A model generated the notes under the pieces. It did not search any database, was not told where the DNA came from, and worked only from the letters and a program-made list of their open reading frames with translations. A program made the translations under genes and the position numbers. A stretch of 64,000 bases of DNA from CAIRTM01 sp963723235 (GTDB lineage Bacteria; Desulfobacterota; WTBG01; CAIYCZ01; CAIRTM01): positions 62,001-126,000 of the forward strand of contig CAVRPV010000010.1 in assembly GCA_963723235.1 (NCBI GenBank), written 5' to 3'. Each line of letters starts with the position of its first letter. The first letter of the stretch is position 1. Of this stretch, positions 27,292 to 36,369 are shown in pieces.

Positions 27292-28779
27292 ATGAGTTCA
27301 GCAGAAGTAACATCCGTTCAGAGTATTGTTGAGGCCCTCGCCGGAGTAGTCGGGAGCGAAAATGTCCAAACCGACATTGAGACCCTGAAGAAATACTCAT
27401 GCGACACCAGCCTGATGCCCGCCCGCATGCCTGATATTGTCGTACGGGTCATGACCCGTGATGAGATCATGGGAGTTATTAAATTCGCAAACGCCAACCG
27501 TATTCCGGTTGTGCCGCGCAGTTCCGGAACCGGAACATACGGAAGCGGCATCCCGCTGGAGGGCGGCATAATTCTGGATCTTTCCGGAATGAAGCGTATT
27601 CCCCGTGTAGATACCCGCAACCGCTGGGCGCTGCTTGAGGCGGGTGTTACCTTCGGAGAGCTGAAAGAAGAGCTTGATAAGCTGGGCATGCAGTGTTTGA
27701 ATACCCTGCTGCCGCGCAAAGACAAGTCAGTTATTACCAGCGTGCTTGAGCGCGAACCGGTACTGACCTGTAAAACCGAGTGTGACGAGCCGTTTCGTAC
27801 TGCTGAGCTTGTATTTGGAACCGGTGAGATGATGCGCACCGGCGCCATGTCAGTTGACCGTATGGCTCCTGAGGATATGCCCGATAAGACGCATTCTGAT
27901 TTGTGCGGATGCGGTGGCCCCGGCATTGACTGGTGGAGACTGCTCACCGGCTGTCAGGGTACCTTTGGTGTTATCAACATCATGAACGTCAAGATTTTCC
28001 ATAAACCCCTTCAGCAGAAAATCGTATTTTTGCCGTTTGACAAAATCGAAGATGCCGTGATGCCGATGTATACCATTCAGCGCCGCGAAATCGGACATGA
28101 GTGCTTTCTGTTGAACGGTATGGACCTTGCCGCAATCCTGGCTGAAGACGGAGCAGATATTGTGGCGCTTTCTCAGAAGCTGCCCAAGTTTGCAATTGTG
28201 CTGAACCTCTGGGGCGGCCAGTTCTTTCCGGAAGATCGTATTGCCTATGAAGAAAAAGCAATTGCCGACATCTGTGACCAGTACCACTGCAGCTCTAGCG
28301 AAGGCCTTTCCGCTGTTCGGGATGCCAACGTGCAACTGCAGGGCATGCTGAACAGTCCGTGGCAGGGGGACGTATACTGGAAAGATCGCCAGAAGGGCGC
28401 CTGCCTTGAGATCGTATTCCAGAACGGCCTTGATAAGGTCCCGGCCCTGTGGAACACCTTCACCAAACTTGCCGGTGACTACGGTATCGATACCCGCGAA
28501 CTGGGCATGTATATTCAGCCTCGTCAGCGTTGCCGCGTGTGCCATGTTGAGTTCCATATTCCCTGCGATCCGCAGGGGGCTGATTGTGCCAATGTGAAAG
28601 CCTTTCAGCGCAAAGCCGCTGAGGTGCTGATCAACGAAGGCGCATTCTTTTATCGTCCTTATTATGACTGGGCTGACATGATTTATGCCCGTGCCGGATA
28701 CACGTTTGAGACCATTAAGAAGCTTAAAAACATTATTGACCCGAACCATACGCTGAACCCTGGCAAAATTCTGTTATAA
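27292..28779 (+). CDS. FAD-linked oxidoreductase, VAO/PCMH family (operon protein A)
   Basis: About 495 residues. The FAD-binding PCMH-type domain is N-terminal: MPDIVVRVMTRDEIMGVIKFAN, VVPRSSGTGTYGSG, ILDLSGMKRI and EAGVTFGELKEEL. The C-terminal cap domain ends in FETIKKLKNIIDPNHTLNPGKI, as in GlcD/lactate dehydrogenase relatives. Such enzymes oxidise hydroxy acids, alcohols or alkylphenols, passing electrons from FAD to a partner; the substrate is not evident here. GGAG lies six bases before the ATG at 27292. It is the first of seven genes with short gaps or overlaps, four of them related flavoproteins. Confidence 0.8.
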   Translation: MSSAEVTSVQSIVEALAGVVGSENVQTDIETLKKYSCDTSLMPARMPDIVVRVMTRDEIMGVIKFANANRIPVVPRSSGTGTYGSGIPLEGGIILDLSGMKRIPRVDTRNRWALLEAGVTFGELKEELDKLGMQCLNTLLPRKDKSVITSVLEREPVLTCKTECDEPFRTAELVFGTGEMMRTGAMSVDRMAPEDMPDKTHSDLCGCGGPGIDWWRLLTGCQGTFGVINIMNVKIFHKPLQQKIVFLPFDKIEDAVMPMYTIQRREIGHECFLLNGMDLAAILAEDGADIVALSQKLPKFAIVLNLWGGQFFPEDRIAYEEKAIADICDQYHCSSSEGLSAVRDANVQLQGMLNSPWQGDVYWKDRQKGACLEIVFQNGLDKVPALWNTFTKLAGDYGIDTRELGMYIQPRQRCRVCHVEFHIPCDPQGADCANVKAFQRKAAEVLINEGAFFYRPYYDWADMIYARAGYTFETIKKLKNIIDPNHTLNPGKILL

Positions 28780-28841
28780 AAATGGTGTAAGTATATACGA
28801 CAACAACGGCTGATACACATAGACAGCATGAAGGAGGAACA

Positions 28842-30536
28842 ATGGCTTTTTCAGAAATAGCATTTAATGCACTGCAGGATGTAGTGGGCGAAGGTAACGT
28901 GACGACCGACCCTGTGGTCTGTCAGGCGTATTCCCGTGTGCAGTGGACCGCAGACGGTTGCGTGCAGCGCTCCCAGCTTGGCGTAGGTATGCGCCCCGAT
29001 TGTATTGTACTCCCGCGCTCTACCGAAGAGGTTCAGTCCATTATCAAGCTTGCCAACCGCTATGATTTTATATTTATCCCGCGCGGTACCGGTATGATCA
29101 ACAGCGCCTTGGCCAACCCGACCCAGCGCGCCATGGGTAAGGGCATTGTGATTATCGATCCCAAGCACATGGACAAAATTATAAAAATTGACAAAAACAA
29201 CATGTACATGGTCATAGAGCCCTACGTTAACTTCGCCGCCTGTCAGGCAGAGGCCATGAAGGTTGGCTGTACGGTTGCGATCGCGCCGGCGGGCGCGCAG
29301 ATATCCGCCCTGGCCAATATTCAGTGGCACGGCGCGTACGGCAATTCCTGGGTTTCAGGCCTTGGCTCCAATCAGCTGCTTTCCTTTGAAGTGGTTTTGC
29401 CTACCGGCGAAATTCTGCGCAGCGGCAACATTGCCCAGGAAGGCGCCGAGGAAGACTGGGTTTGGAATGACGGGCCCGGACCTGATTTGCGCGGATTTTT
29501 CCGCGGAGCCCAGTTCGGCCACGCCGGCGGTATGGGTATGGTAACCAAAATTTCCATGCGTCTGTTCCCGTGGCCCGGACCGTCAGTGTTCCCGACACAG
29601 GGCGATGCTGTTGAGAAGGAATCGCACTTCCCGAAAGACAAAGTACGCTGGTACATGATTGACTTCCCCGCTGACATGCAGGCATATCCCGAGTTCGAAG
29701 AGAAGCAGCTGCGCTGGGCCTGTGATCTGCAGTATGAAATCGCCCGCGCCGAGCTGGCAATTGTCGTGCAGCACAACGCAAAGCAGTTTATGTGGACCTG
29801 GGCTGCCCGCAGCAAGGAAGAGTTTCATAAGGGTGCAGCAGATGATTTTTACCCGCACGGCTACACCATTGTCGGAACCGCAGCCATCACCAGTGTTGAG
29901 CAGCTTGAGTATGAAGAGAAAGTATTGAAAAGCATTGTTAAGAAAATGGGCGGCTCGTTCCTTTCCGAAAACTCAGCTGATCCGCTGGATCGCGAGCGCT
30001 ATAAAAAATGGATGCGGATCACCAACGACTGGATTCGCGTTGGTCATTCCATGCGCCTGTCACGCCCGAGTGACTGCTTCCATCAGGGTACAGCATGTGT
30101 TGACTCCATAGACACCGTTACCGATGAAATCCTGCGCGCTAATGTTTCGCAGCGCAAGATGCGCGAACAGGGTCTTGGAGATAATCTGCTGCCTATTAGT
30201 TTCCATGGCGGCTGGATCAGCCCCACGGAGAAGGGCTACGGCGCATTGATGACGACTGACCTGTGGCCGGAGCAGGAACCGCAAAAAGCTGCGCAGGCAA
30301 TTCAGTTCCTTCTCGGATCGCTTAAAGGCATGTTGGCTGATAAGAGCGCCGGTGCAGCTGTGTGTCTGTTGGGTCCGGCCTATGATCTATTGGGCCCGGC
30401 ATTTTTCAACGTGCATCTGATTGTAAAAGATATGAAGAAGCAGTTTGACCCGAAGAACATCTCCAATCCGCCGTATGCAACGACGCCTGATGTTATCGCG
30501 CCCGAGTTGCTGGCCGAGATGACCAAGGTACTGTAG
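28842..30536 (+). CDS. FAD-linked oxidoreductase, VAO/PCMH family, 4-cresol-dehydrogenase-like (operon protein B)
   Basis: 564 residues, longer than protein A. The PCMH-type domain shows RPDCIVLPRSTEEVQSIIKLAN, FIFIPRGTGM, IVIIDPKHMDKI and VIEPYVNFAACQAEAM. The length and the segments GNSWVSGLGSNQLLSFEVVLPTGEILRSGN and GPGPDLRGFFRGAQFGHAGGMGMVTKISMRLFP resemble the large 4-cresol dehydrogenase/vanillyl-alcohol oxidase-type flavoproteins. An aromatic alcohol or alkylphenol substrate is therefore possible but unproven. A strong GGAGG precedes the ATG, 62 bases after gene A. Confidence 0.8.
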   Translation: MAFSEIAFNALQDVVGEGNVTTDPVVCQAYSRVQWTADGCVQRSQLGVGMRPDCIVLPRSTEEVQSIIKLANRYDFIFIPRGTGMINSALANPTQRAMGKGIVIIDPKHMDKIIKIDKNNMYMVIEPYVNFAACQAEAMKVGCTVAIAPAGAQISALANIQWHGAYGNSWVSGLGSNQLLSFEVVLPTGEILRSGNIAQEGAEEDWVWNDGPGPDLRGFFRGAQFGHAGGMGMVTKISMRLFPWPGPSVFPTQGDAVEKESHFPKDKVRWYMIDFPADMQAYPEFEEKQLRWACDLQYEIARAELAIVVQHNAKQFMWTWAARSKEEFHKGAADDFYPHGYTIVGTAAITSVEQLEYEEKVLKSIVKKMGGSFLSENSADPLDRERYKKWMRITNDWIRVGHSMRLSRPSDCFHQGTACVDSIDTVTDEILRANVSQRKMREQGLGDNLLPISFHGGWISPTEKGYGALMTTDLWPEQEPQKAAQAIQFLLGSLKGMLADKSAGAAVCLLGPAYDLLGPAFFNVHLIVKDMKKQFDPKNISNPPYATTPDVIAPELLAEMTKVL

Positions 30537-30584
30537 TAATTGAAAAAGTCATTAAGAATTTTTTTGATAACGAAAGGATGAAAT

Positions 30585-31607
30585 ATGGCTGAGAATAAGG
30601 CCCCCGAACAAAACACTGAAGGCACCATCGAAAAGATGATGCAGTTTAAGCCGTTCAAGCATTTTGACAGTCACGGTCATGCCGGTCTGGAAAAGGAAGG
30701 CATTGCCGACCGTCCCGGCTGCCAGGATTTCTGGTGCGGCAATTCCGTTGTTGCCCGAACCATGATGGGTGCCCGCGCTGTAATGGGTGATCCGAATCCC
30801 TTTGCCATCATCGAAAAGGCCGAGGACTGTCCGCCCCTGACACCGGAAGTATTTGTTCAGAGCATGGATCAGGCCAACATCGAGGGAATGTGCCTGCAGT
30901 GTATTCACGGTGTGACTGATCCTTTTCCGGGCAACCCTGACGGTTGGAAGTGGTATGTGCCGAACGAATATGTGAAGAAGGCGTTTATCGACAAACACCC
31001 GGGCCGTTTCACCGCAGTCGGCGGCGTGCACACCCGCTATGGTGTTGAGGCTGCGCTTGATATGGTGCAGTCCGCCTATGAGTGCGGATTCCCGGGTTTG
31101 AAATTCCACACCGCAACCTCCGGATATCCGAATCAGAAAGAGATGTACCCGGTATATGAGAAGTGCGTTGAGCTTGGGATGCATGTGCAGTTCCATACAG
31201 GATGTGAGGAGCTGCCCGGCACGCGTACCAAGTACCAGTCACCGCTGTACCTGGATGACGTGGGTATGGATTTCCCTGAATTGAAAATTCTGCAGCTGCA
31301 TTGCGGTATCTTCAACAATATGGAAATGGGCTTGTGGAACGTGATGAAGCATGAGAACATGTACACGGATATCGTTATTCCGATGCCGACTCTGATGCGT
31401 TTCCGTCAGTATTTCGACATGGACCATATACGTTTTCTGGAGTTCTTCATGCCTGATAAGGTCTTCTACGGCACGGATTACCCAATGACGCTGCCTTTTT
31501 ACAAAGCTATGCTGGACAACATCATGCTGATGCCGATTCAGCAGGAATTCAAGCAGAAGCTGACCGGCGACAATTTCCGTAAATTCATTAACTGGGGAAG
31601 CAAATAG
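30585..31607 (+). CDS. Amidohydrolase-2 family metal-dependent hydrolase/decarboxylase (operon protein C)
   Basis: 340 residues in the TIM-barrel amidohydrolase family that includes ACMSD and gamma-resorcylate decarboxylase. Metal-site candidates are FDSHGH near the N terminus, GLKFHT and HVQFHTG in the middle, LQLHCG, and the C-terminal FYGTDYP with the catalytic Asp. Family members decarboxylate or hydrolyse aromatic or cyclic acids. In this operon it probably acts on the same compound class as the flavoproteins. AAAGGATG before the ATG is the ribosome binding site, and a hairpin with a T run follows at 31691-31733. Confidence 0.8.
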   Translation: MAENKAPEQNTEGTIEKMMQFKPFKHFDSHGHAGLEKEGIADRPGCQDFWCGNSVVARTMMGARAVMGDPNPFAIIEKAEDCPPLTPEVFVQSMDQANIEGMCLQCIHGVTDPFPGNPDGWKWYVPNEYVKKAFIDKHPGRFTAVGGVHTRYGVEAALDMVQSAYECGFPGLKFHTATSGYPNQKEMYPVYEKCVELGMHVQFHTGCEELPGTRTKYQSPLYLDDVGMDFPELKILQLHCGIFNNMEMGLWNVMKHENMYTDIVIPMPTLMRFRQYFDMDHIRFLEFFMPDKVFYGTDYPMTLPFYKAMLDNIMLMPIQQEFKQKLTGDNFRKFINWGSK

Positions 31608-31690
31608 CAGGCTGCATGACGGTATCACATCAGTAGATGCTTGATGAGTGGCACATGAGAGCAGGGCACACGATTCAATAGTTCAAACAA

Positions 31691-31733
31691 ATGGGGGAGT
31701 TCAACCTTGAGGGACGAACCCCCCATTTTTTTT
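31691..31733 (+). terminator. Intrinsic terminator or attenuator inside the flavoprotein operon
   Basis: ATGGGGGAGTTC (31691-31702) pairs with GAACCCCCCAT (31716-31726), one base bulged, followed directly by a run of eight T. It is a good Rho-independent terminator by shape. Because four cofunctional-looking genes follow without an obvious new promoter, it may act as a partial terminator that lowers distal expression. Confidence 0.7.
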
Positions 31734-31796
31734 CAAGATTACGCAGTACATGGATTAAGCGGCGAGAGCTAAAGGTAATTTAACAAGGGGGTTTTT

Positions 31797-32195
31797 ATGG
31801 AAGCTATTTTAAGAAAGTGGGAAGCTGCGATGCAGGCGGACCCTGCGCTGAACGATCGGCTGCAGCGTCTGAATCCCGAAGGCTATCCGGCCACAAGGCG
31901 CGGCGATCTTCTCTCTCTGGCGATCAAGGGTGAGAAGAAACCCGTGGTCGTGAGCTGGGATGGCAGCACAGTCAAGGTCGAGAGAAAACAACCCAAGAAT
32001 CCTTTTCTGGCGTGGTCAATCGATGCCTCAAAGTTCAAGGAAATTTTTCTGTCCGGAAAATTTCCCCCGGTGCTCGTGGCCATGAACGATGACCAGAAGA
32101 ACATCAAAGCTCAGAGCGATCACCACAACGGATCGCTGTGCCTGAGCTTTATGGTAATACTGCAGGACGTTACGGAAGGGGGTGGCAAGAGATGA
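31797..32195 (+). CDS. Small conserved-looking protein of unknown function, perhaps SCP2-like (operon protein D)
   Basis: 132 residues, no signal or membrane segment. The pattern (IKGEKKPVVVSWDGSTVKVERKQPKNPFLAWSIDASKFKEIFLSGKFPP) resembles SCP2/sterol-carrier-type ligand-binding folds in spacing only, so the family is a guess. AAGGGGG lies before the ATG. Its stop overlaps the start of the next flavoprotein gene (ATGA at 32192), which ties it tightly to that enzyme. Confidence 0.65.
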   Translation: MEAILRKWEAAMQADPALNDRLQRLNPEGYPATRRGDLLSLAIKGEKKPVVVSWDGSTVKVERKQPKNPFLAWSIDASKFKEIFLSGKFPPVLVAMNDDQKNIKAQSDHHNGSLCLSFMVILQDVTEGGGKR

Positions 32196-33471
32196 AAAGC
32201 TTATTCACCGACTATGAACCGGTCAAAACGCTGAAGCCGGCCAGTGCCGCCGAAGTTCAGGAGATCATCCGCAAGGCCAATACGGACAAAACACCGCTGG
32301 TACCGGTCAGTTCAGGAACCAATTTGCAGGATACGCATCTGCCGTCGGTCAAAAATGTGATTGCCGTCGATCTCTCCGGATTGAAAGGCATGTACTATGA
32401 TGATTTGAACCGCAATGTCGTGGTAGAGCCCGGCGTAACATTTGCCGATATCAAGAAAGCGTGCGCTAAAACAGGGCTGCGTTCTTTGACCGCTATTGAT
32501 GTGCCTGAGACCGCATCAATCCTGAGCACATATCTTGAAATGATGCCGCTGTACCAGTGGCCCAAATACCATCCCTGGGAAATGCTGACCATGGAAGGCT
32601 ACCGCGCCGACGGTGAGCGGTTCGCCACCGGTCAGATGGCCATGAAACAGGACCGGCCGGATAAATATTCCTGGGGTGTCTCGTTCGCAATGGTCGCCCG
32701 TCTGTACTGCATGGCCCAGGGCACGCTTGGTATCATCACGAAGGTGGCCGTAAGTCTGAAGACCGACATGTCCAAAGCGGAAGTGCTGTTTTTTGAATGC
32801 CGTGGTGCAAAACAGGCTACAGCTGCGCTCAAGGCCTTTCAGTCAACCGAGGAGCCGCATGAAATTTTTGCGGCTAACCGGACGTACTTCTCTGAACTTT
32901 TGGGGGGTGCTGATACACATGGCATGGCGGCCTGGACAGTTGTGATCGTTAATCGCGGTGCTGACAAGGCTGAGATCGACATGAAGCGCAAGGACGCTCA
33001 GGCAATTGCTAAAGCTCTGGGCGGCAAATTATACCACTGCGATCAAGGGGGCACGCAAGCGCTTCCAAAACGATTCTTTCTGAAATCAAAGCTCCGAACG
33101 GTGCTGCGCTGCATAGAAAGAACGGCTGCTGGACACCTATCGTGACGGTAGCAACCGCAAAGCAGATCGAAAACCTTGGTGGTCTCATTGCCAAAAACGC
33201 CGGCCAGATCATGATGCCCCTGCAGGCTGGCGGTTGTTTTTACTGGCAGCCTGATCTGCGTTACCGTGAGTCCGCTATCGCGGAAACTCGCAAGAGCTAT
33301 GTTGAAATCTGCTCCAAAATGCTCAAGCAGGGAGTGCTGTTCCCCAGGCCTTCTGCGCTGATCGCTGATGCGGTTGCAAAGCAGTATGCCGATAGTTACA
33401 GCGTTGTGCGGTCCATAAAGAAGGCCGTTGATCCTAAAAATATCATGAACCCGGGTAAACTGGGTCTCTAA
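32192..33471 (+). CDS. FAD-linked oxidoreductase, VAO/PCMH family (operon protein E), one frame break
   Basis: About 426 residues, shorter than proteins A and B. The FAD domain shows LKPASAAEVQEIIRKAN, LVPVSSGTNLQDTHLP, IAVDLSGLKGMYYD and VVEPGVTFADIKKAC; the C terminus ends SVVRSIKKAVDPKNIMNPGKLGL. A one-base disruption near 33075 separates residues before YHCDQG from EIKAPNGAALHRKNGCWTP, after which the frame is open to the end. Conserved termini on both sides of the break suggest a working gene with a base error. It overlaps gene D, and the Fe-S gene follows after 15 bases. Confidence 0.75.
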
Positions 33472-33486
33472 GAGGAGGTGATAGCC

Positions 33487-34634
33487 TTGACAAAAGAAGA
33501 ACTGCTCGAAAAAGCATTATGCTGTAACAGATGCGGAACCTGTCGTGGCGTGGTCCAGGACGTAGTTCCTGATGTTGCCTTTTCAACCCAGTGCCAGCCC
33601 GGCATGACCCTGTTCGGTGCCCATGAACCTTCCGGGATCATGTATCTTGCCCGCGGAATTGCCCAGGGTGACCTGAAGTGGAATGAAGATCTGGCCAGGA
33701 TACTGTATTCCTGCACCATGTGCGGATACTGCGATGATTTTTGCCAGCGTGGCTACCGCCATACGCCCAGCAAAGAAATTATTGAAGAACTGCGGACCAT
33801 TATTCCAGAGAAACTGAAACCAAAAGCGATTAAAAGTGCCCTCAACACGCTTACTATTCCCAAGACGACCAAGCTGAACGTGCTTGAGAAGTACGGTGTT
33901 GCAGATGTGAAGGGCAAAGCCGCAACCATTCTTTTCGGAGATAATACGCTGCTCAGCAATGCTGCCAAGCTTGATGAAATCGGCTATATTATTCAGAAAA
34001 GCGGCAAGAAGGTCTCCTGCTTTATCTCCAAGCCCCTGCCTCCTGTCAATGCCACGCTTATATTCAGGCGGGTTCCGCAAGGAAGTTGCCGCTGCCGATG
34101 GCCGAGATCGATGCGAAGCTTACAGCAGCCGGGGTAAAAAAGGTCATCGTGTATAATCCAGAGAGCCTCTCCGTGCTGAAGAGCCAGAGCAACAGCGGCG
34201 TTGAGTTTATCTCAATTACACGCTTCTGTGCCGATATGCTCAAGAGTAAAAAGATTAAAGTTAAAAAGCTCAAACTGGGAAAAGTGACCTATCATGATCC
34301 CTGCCATTTGGGACGTCTTTCCAAAGAGTATGCAGCTCCGCGTGAAATCATGAAACGGCTTGGCCTTGACGTTGTTGAAATGTGGCGCAAGGGCAACAAT
34401 TCGCTGTGTTGCGGAGCCGGTGGAGGTGTTAATGTTAACAGGCCCGATCTTGCGAAAAAGTACGCTGACAACCGCTGGCGGGAAATCAAGGCTACCGGTG
34501 CGCAGACACTGCTGACAGCGTGCGTGTTCTGCAACGCAAACCTGCGCCAGGGAAAGCCGAAAAATATCGCCATAGCTGATATCACGACTGTGGTTGCGCA
34601 GGCGATTGGGTATGCCGGAAAGGAGGCCCGTTAA
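33487..34634 (+). CDS. GlcF/HdrB-like Fe-S protein with two CCG domains (operon protein F), one frame break
   Basis: About 380 residues. N-terminal [4Fe-4S] cluster motifs are CCNRCGTCRG and CTMCGYCDDFCQRG, followed by two CCG domains. The first is partly lost around the frame break near 34035 (SCQCHAYIQAG resumes in the other frame); the second is intact with DPCHLGR, CCGAGGG and CVFCN. Proteins of this layout accept electrons from GlcD-type flavoproteins and pass them to a quinone or a membrane complex. It is the only Fe-S partner for four flavoproteins here. The start TTG at 33487 has AGGAGG eight bases upstream. Confidence 0.8.
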
Positions 34635-36163
34635 TGAAAAAAGATGCAATCATCAAAAAAATTGCAAAAATCGTTGGTGCTGACTGGGTTCGCACTGATG
34701 ATTTGAGCCGTTACCACTTCGGCACCGATGTTTTGACTCACTTCGGGCAGGGTGCAATGTATCCTGACAATAAGCCCATGGTAATCGTGTTCCCGGGCTC
34801 AACGAGCGATGTGCAGAAGGTCATTAAATTGGCCAATGAGAACAAGATCGGGCTGTATGCGATTGGCGGCGGAACCGTTTTGTTGATCGGCTCAATTCCC
34901 GGCAAGGCCAACTATGGTATTAGCTTTGATTTTCACCGTATGCAGGGCGTGCATGTCGATGAAGACCGGCTTGTCGTGCGCTGCCAGCCCGGGTGTACCG
35001 GCCTGCAGGTCAGTCAGCTGATTCGTGAAAAAAATAACGGCTATCGCCCGTATTTCGGCGGCAGCCCGGGTACCTCGCTGTTCGTGCCCTATCAGGTGTT
35101 TACCGGACAGAACAAGATGGCCGGTTATCTTGACGGCATGGGCATCAACTGCGCGACCGGTATGGAGATGATTCTGTCAAACGGAGAGATCATCCGCACC
35201 GGCTCCATGGCGCAGGAAGGCTCACCCGCCTGGCCGCACGGGCCCGGACCGGCGATGACCTATCTTCCGTTTTTCGCCAACCTCGGCTATGGTGTCGTAA
35301 CCCAGATGGAATTCCGCTTCTTCGCTACTCCGCAGGAAGTCGGTTCACTGTGGGTCGCTTTCAAAACCCTGCGTGAGGCCTGTGAGGCCATGAACGCAAT
35401 TATCCGCAGTGAGTACGCCTGCGGTGCAACGGTCATGGGCCCGGGTTGCTGGACGCACGCACTGTATTCCAGCCAGCACTGGCAGGAAGGCGCGCATTTC
35501 GTTAAGGCGACGCAGGACATTAACATGATCGGCATGGGGTTCCGCGGAACAAAAGCTCGTGTTGCCTATGAGCGCAATGCCTGCATTAAGATGCTGAAAA
35601 AGTACGGCGGCGTGCCGTTTCCGGACTGGATAGTTTCCATTCTCGACGGCCATGAAGCCAATGCGGCCGGCTGGCAGCAGTGCAACAGCCCGAAGATCTG
35701 CGGAACCTTCAACGGAAAGTATGATTCCGGCGGAATCTTCGTGTCCGGCGGCGTGTTCGACACCATGGAAAAACTGGAACTGTTCATGAAAAAAGGCATG
35801 GAAGCATATCAGGGTGTCTGTCGCAAAAATCCTGAATTCCTCAATCATCCGCACCCAATCATCCGCCTGTACGCGAGCTGTGGTCAGACCTACCTGTCTA
35901 TGGGCGGTCATTGCAACGCCGCAGGCGAGGTTATCTTCGTGCTTGATTATGCAAGCCGTCAGTTCCTTCCGATGGTCGGCGAGATCAAGGGCCTGTTTCA
36001 GAAGATGAACGAGGAGTACGGTATGGCTCCGCTTGGCGTCGGTCGTGACGCCCGCACCTGGACGGAATGCCCCGATCATTTTGCGATGGCTAAGATCATC
36101 AAGAAAGCGGTTGACCCCAAGGGCATTATGGCTCCGGGTGTAGCAATGCCGATGGAGCAGTAA
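34634..36163 (+). CDS. FAD-linked oxidoreductase, VAO/PCMH family (operon protein G)
   Basis: 509 residues, intact. The PCMH-type domain has MVIVFPGSTSDVQKVIKLAN, GLYAIGGGTVLL and VVRCQPGCTGLQVSQLI, then GMEMILSNGEIIRTGSMAQEG and GPGPAMTYLPFFANLGYGVVTQMEFRFF, resembling protein B more than protein A. It ends IIKKAVDPKGIMAPGVAMP. The ATG overlaps the stop of gene F by one base, and the operon terminator follows at 36202. Its substrate is unknown. Confidence 0.85.
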   Translation: MKKDAIIKKIAKIVGADWVRTDDLSRYHFGTDVLTHFGQGAMYPDNKPMVIVFPGSTSDVQKVIKLANENKIGLYAIGGGTVLLIGSIPGKANYGISFDFHRMQGVHVDEDRLVVRCQPGCTGLQVSQLIREKNNGYRPYFGGSPGTSLFVPYQVFTGQNKMAGYLDGMGINCATGMEMILSNGEIIRTGSMAQEGSPAWPHGPGPAMTYLPFFANLGYGVVTQMEFRFFATPQEVGSLWVAFKTLREACEAMNAIIRSEYACGATVMGPGCWTHALYSSQHWQEGAHFVKATQDINMIGMGFRGTKARVAYERNACIKMLKKYGGVPFPDWIVSILDGHEANAAGWQQCNSPKICGTFNGKYDSGGIFVSGGVFDTMEKLELFMKKGMEAYQGVCRKNPEFLNHPHPIIRLYASCGQTYLSMGGHCNAAGEVIFVLDYASRQFLPMVGEIKGLFQKMNEEYGMAPLGVGRDARTWTECPDHFAMAKIIKKAVDPKGIMAPGVAMPMEQ

Positions 36164-36201
36164 TGTTTTAATTGTGTGTAGTTCGTACGAGTATGCTCAG
36201 G

Positions 36202-36231
36202 CCCCGGACCTAAAGGTTCGGGGTCTTTTTT
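36202..36231 (+). terminator. Intrinsic terminator of the flavoprotein operon
   Basis: CCCCGGACC-TAAA-GGTTCGGGG forms a nine-pair stem (one G-U) followed by TCTTTTTT. It lies about 40 bases after the last operon stop. Confidence 0.85.
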
Positions 36232-36369
36232 GTGGGCTCTTATTGCCGTGTCATCTTGACCGCAGAGGGAGAGGTCTTGACTTTTTATAAAGATTGCTTC
36301 GCACACCGCAACCTTCGAACTCACTTCTCTTTCAACGGCACACATTGTCTGCGATCTTTATAACAATGC

